The translations under genes were made by a program, and so were the position numbers. 45,666 nucleotides of DNA. It comes from Bacillota bacterium (GTDB lineage: Bacteria; Bacillota; Clostridia; Lachnospirales; Lachnospiraceae). Below the pieces are notes generated by a model. The model saw only the letters and a program-made list of their open reading frames with translations, was not told the origin of the DNA and did not search any database. Each line of letters starts with the position of its first letter. Position 1 is the stretch's first letter. Location of the stretch: assembly GCA_023395555.1 (NCBI GenBank), contig JAEWYQ010000077.1, positions 1 through 45,666 on the forward strand, read 5' to 3'. Positions 44,367-45,666 of this stretch are shown in pieces.

Positions 44367-44395
44367 TTGCTATTTTGACGTAAATGCTTTATAAT
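44367..44395 (+). promoter_or_regulatory. Probable promoter of the LacI-family gene
   Basis: TTGCTA (44367-44372), 17 bases, TATAAT (44390-44395) on the plus strand. The second operator candidate lies 34 bases downstream of the -10 box, compatible with autoregulation. The remaining bases of the 394-base divergent gap hold no other feature I can support. Confidence 0.55.
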
Positions 44396-44428
44396 CTTTT
44401 TTAAACACTTTTATTTTCATAGGCAATA

Positions 44429-44446
44429 AAGTTTATCGATATACTT
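44429..44446. promoter_or_regulatory. LacI-type operator candidate near the regulator gene (O2)
   Basis: AAGTTTATCGATATACTT is symmetric at 16 of 18 positions around CG and shares GTTTATCG-TATAC with the site at malE, 187 bases away. Two sites at such a distance could allow looping by a tetramer, or independent repression of both promoters. Confidence 0.7.
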
Positions 44447-44600
44447 CATTCGCGCAGGAACGCGGCACTCACTTCCACCCGCATATTCCGTTTCTATCCA
44501 ACAGATGAGTGATAAACTATTACGAATTTTTCATTTTATTTCTGGCTTGGGCTTGTAAAAACCTATGGTATCAATAATAATAAAGATGGAGGAAGATATC

Positions 44601-45623
44601 ATGTCAACTATAAAAGAAATTGCATCAGAAGCCGGCGTCAGCGTCATGACTGTTTATAATGTCATCAACGGCAACCACAGCAAGGTATCTGACAAGAATA
44701 TTACTTTGATCCAGGAGCTGATCAAAAAGAAGAACTATGTCCCGAATCTGTCAGCGAAAAGTCTGACCATCAAATCGACAAAGATCATCGGTGTCATCAT
44801 TCCTCTGGATGCAGGAGATTATAATTTTTTTAAAGATCCCTATCTGAGTGAGTTAATCGGAGTCGTAGAGCATTCCGTCAGAAAGAAGGGCTATTATGCC
44901 ATGATTCGTTCCGTGAGCCGCGCTTCCGATATATCCGCGCTGCTAAAGACCTGGAATATGGACGGGGCTGTTTTCCTGATGCCCTACTATGACAGGATTG
45001 TTCATAAAATATTAACCAGCAACCATCTGCCCATGGTCTTTCTGGACAGCTATACGGATTACCCGGATATATTGAGCGTTGGAATCAATGATTACAAGGG
45101 CGGTTATATCGCTACCAAGTATCTCATCGGCATGGGACATAAGAAGATTGCTTTTGCCGGTCCCATCGAGGACGAGGGTGTGGATACCGTTGTAAACCAG
45201 CGTTTTCTAGGCTACAAAGCCGCGCTGAAGGATGCGGGGATCGAATTCCAGGATTCCTTTGCCTATGCCACCATGCCGGTTTACGATACCGGTGTCACCG
45301 TAGGCCGCGATATCAGCGAGCGCAGGGGGGAGATCACAGCCGTATTTGCAACGGCGGACATTATGGCAATCGGTATCATGGAAGGTGCCCGCAGAAACGG
45401 ATATGTCCTTCCCAAGGATCTGTCCATCGTCGGCTTTGATAATATTGAAGCCGCTATTTTCTCAAGCCCCAAGCTCACCACCATCTCCCAGAATATTGCC
45501 AAGAAAGCGGAATGTGCCATTGACCTGCTGATGCGGCAGATTGATGAGGAGCCGATACCGGAGAAAAGGATACTCCTGGATCTGGAGATTATCGAACGCC
45601 AATCTGTAATTCCCCTGACATAA
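44601..45623 (+). CDS. LacI-family transcriptional regulator
   Basis: This 340-residue protein starts with the LacI helix-turn-helix (STIKEIASEAGVSVMTVYNVINGNHSKVSDKN), then the hinge, then a periplasmic-binding-protein-like sugar-sensing core (KIIGVIIPLDAGDYNFFKDPY, ISERRGEITAVFATADIMAIGIMEG, DLSIVGFDNIEAA). The ATG at 44601 has GGAGG eight bases upstream. An in-frame start at 44565 lies before that site. It is divergent from malE, and two 18-bp operator-like sites lie in the shared gap, so it is the likely repressor of the starch operon and of itself. Its ligand is probably a maltose-type sugar, by inference. Confidence 0.93.
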   Translation: MSTIKEIASEAGVSVMTVYNVINGNHSKVSDKNITLIQELIKKKNYVPNLSAKSLTIKSTKIIGVIIPLDAGDYNFFKDPYLSELIGVVEHSVRKKGYYAMIRSVSRASDISALLKTWNMDGAVFLMPYYDRIVHKILTSNHLPMVFLDSYTDYPDILSVGINDYKGGYIATKYLIGMGHKKIAFAGPIEDEGVDTVVNQRFLGYKAALKDAGIEFQDSFAYATMPVYDTGVTVGRDISERRGEITAVFATADIMAIGIMEGARRNGYVLPKDLSIVGFDNIEAAIFSSPKLTTISQNIAKKAECAIDLLMRQIDEEPIPEKRILLDLEIIERQSVIPLT

Positions 45624-45646
45624 AGGAAAAGAGAAGAGAGAAAAGA

Positions 45647-45659
45647 GGTGTCAGGCACC
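45647..45659. repeat. GGTGTCAGGCACC element at window end
   Basis: This 13-base imperfect palindrome, after a purine-rich stretch, resembles a short dispersed element that I recall from other Firmicute genomes. It is cut off by the end of the window, so neither its full length nor its copy number can be judged. Confidence 0.35.
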
Positions 45660-45666
45660 CCCAGGG

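Noticed and set aside
44376..44395. Promoter using TTGACG at 44375 with TATAAT at 44390
   Set aside because: The spacing between these boxes is only 9 bases, too short for sigma-A; the TTGCTA box 17 bases upstream is preferred.

Overview
The window looks like a chromosomal segment from an anaerobic, plant-polysaccharide-using Firmicute, most likely a member of the Lachnospiraceae (Clostridia). The signs are consensus sigma-A promoters, strong AGGAGG ribosome sites, frequent TTG/GTG starts, a perfect CIRCE operator in front of groES-groEL, a GlnRS-type glutaminyl-tRNA synthetase, and families typical of this group (DUF6062, DUF2225, DUF1848, DUF4180, DUF3810). No phage, insertion sequence or CRISPR array is seen. 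The family assignment is an inference from gene content; no 16S gene is present.

Region 1 (1-15.8 kb, minus strand) starts with an HD-GYP protein, then carries a rhamnogalacturonan/pectin oligosaccharide locus. In transcription order it holds a DUF1961 (YesU-like) protein overlapping a membrane-bound AraC regulator, then two LplB/LplC-type permeases and a lipoprotein binding protein. These are followed by a YetA/PL26-like exo-lyase candidate, a CE12-type SGNH esterase and a large GH2 glycosidase. The enzymes lack signal peptides, so oligosaccharides are probably imported and then cut inside the cell.

Region 2 (15.9-19.4 kb, plus strand) is a MoxR ATPase, DUF58 and DUF4129-like membrane protein operon. 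Region 3 (19.6-26.8 kb, minus strand) is housekeeping: groEL, groES with CIRCE, a DUF6062-DUF2225-glnS group, and a DUF3810 metalloprotease-like protein.

Region 4 (27-30 kb, minus strand) is the methionine importer metN-metI-metQ. It is preceded by the most striking signal in the window. A near-consensus promoter drives a 26-codon ORF that has its own AGGAGG site and seven Met and three Cys codons. An intrinsic terminator follows, before metN. This has the layout of ribosome-mediated transcription attenuation, and no S-box or T-box is visible. Next come a DUF1848 protein with a radical-SAM-like Cys cluster, a tRNA-Pro with anticodon AGG, and a DUF4180 protein with an operator-like palindrome.

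Region 5 (31.7-45.6 kb) is a complete starch/maltodextrin operon on the minus strand: malE, malF, malG, cytoplasmic GH13, GH31, GH13_20-type neopullulanase/cyclomaltodextrinase, malQ and a lipoprotein GH13. A LacI-family regulator diverges from it, and two related 18-bp operator-like sites lie at the two promoters. The layout suggests surface cleavage by the lipoprotein amylase, ABC import, then cytoplasmic breakdown. Hairpins without clear U-tracts recur between genes in both sugar operons and may tune relative expression.
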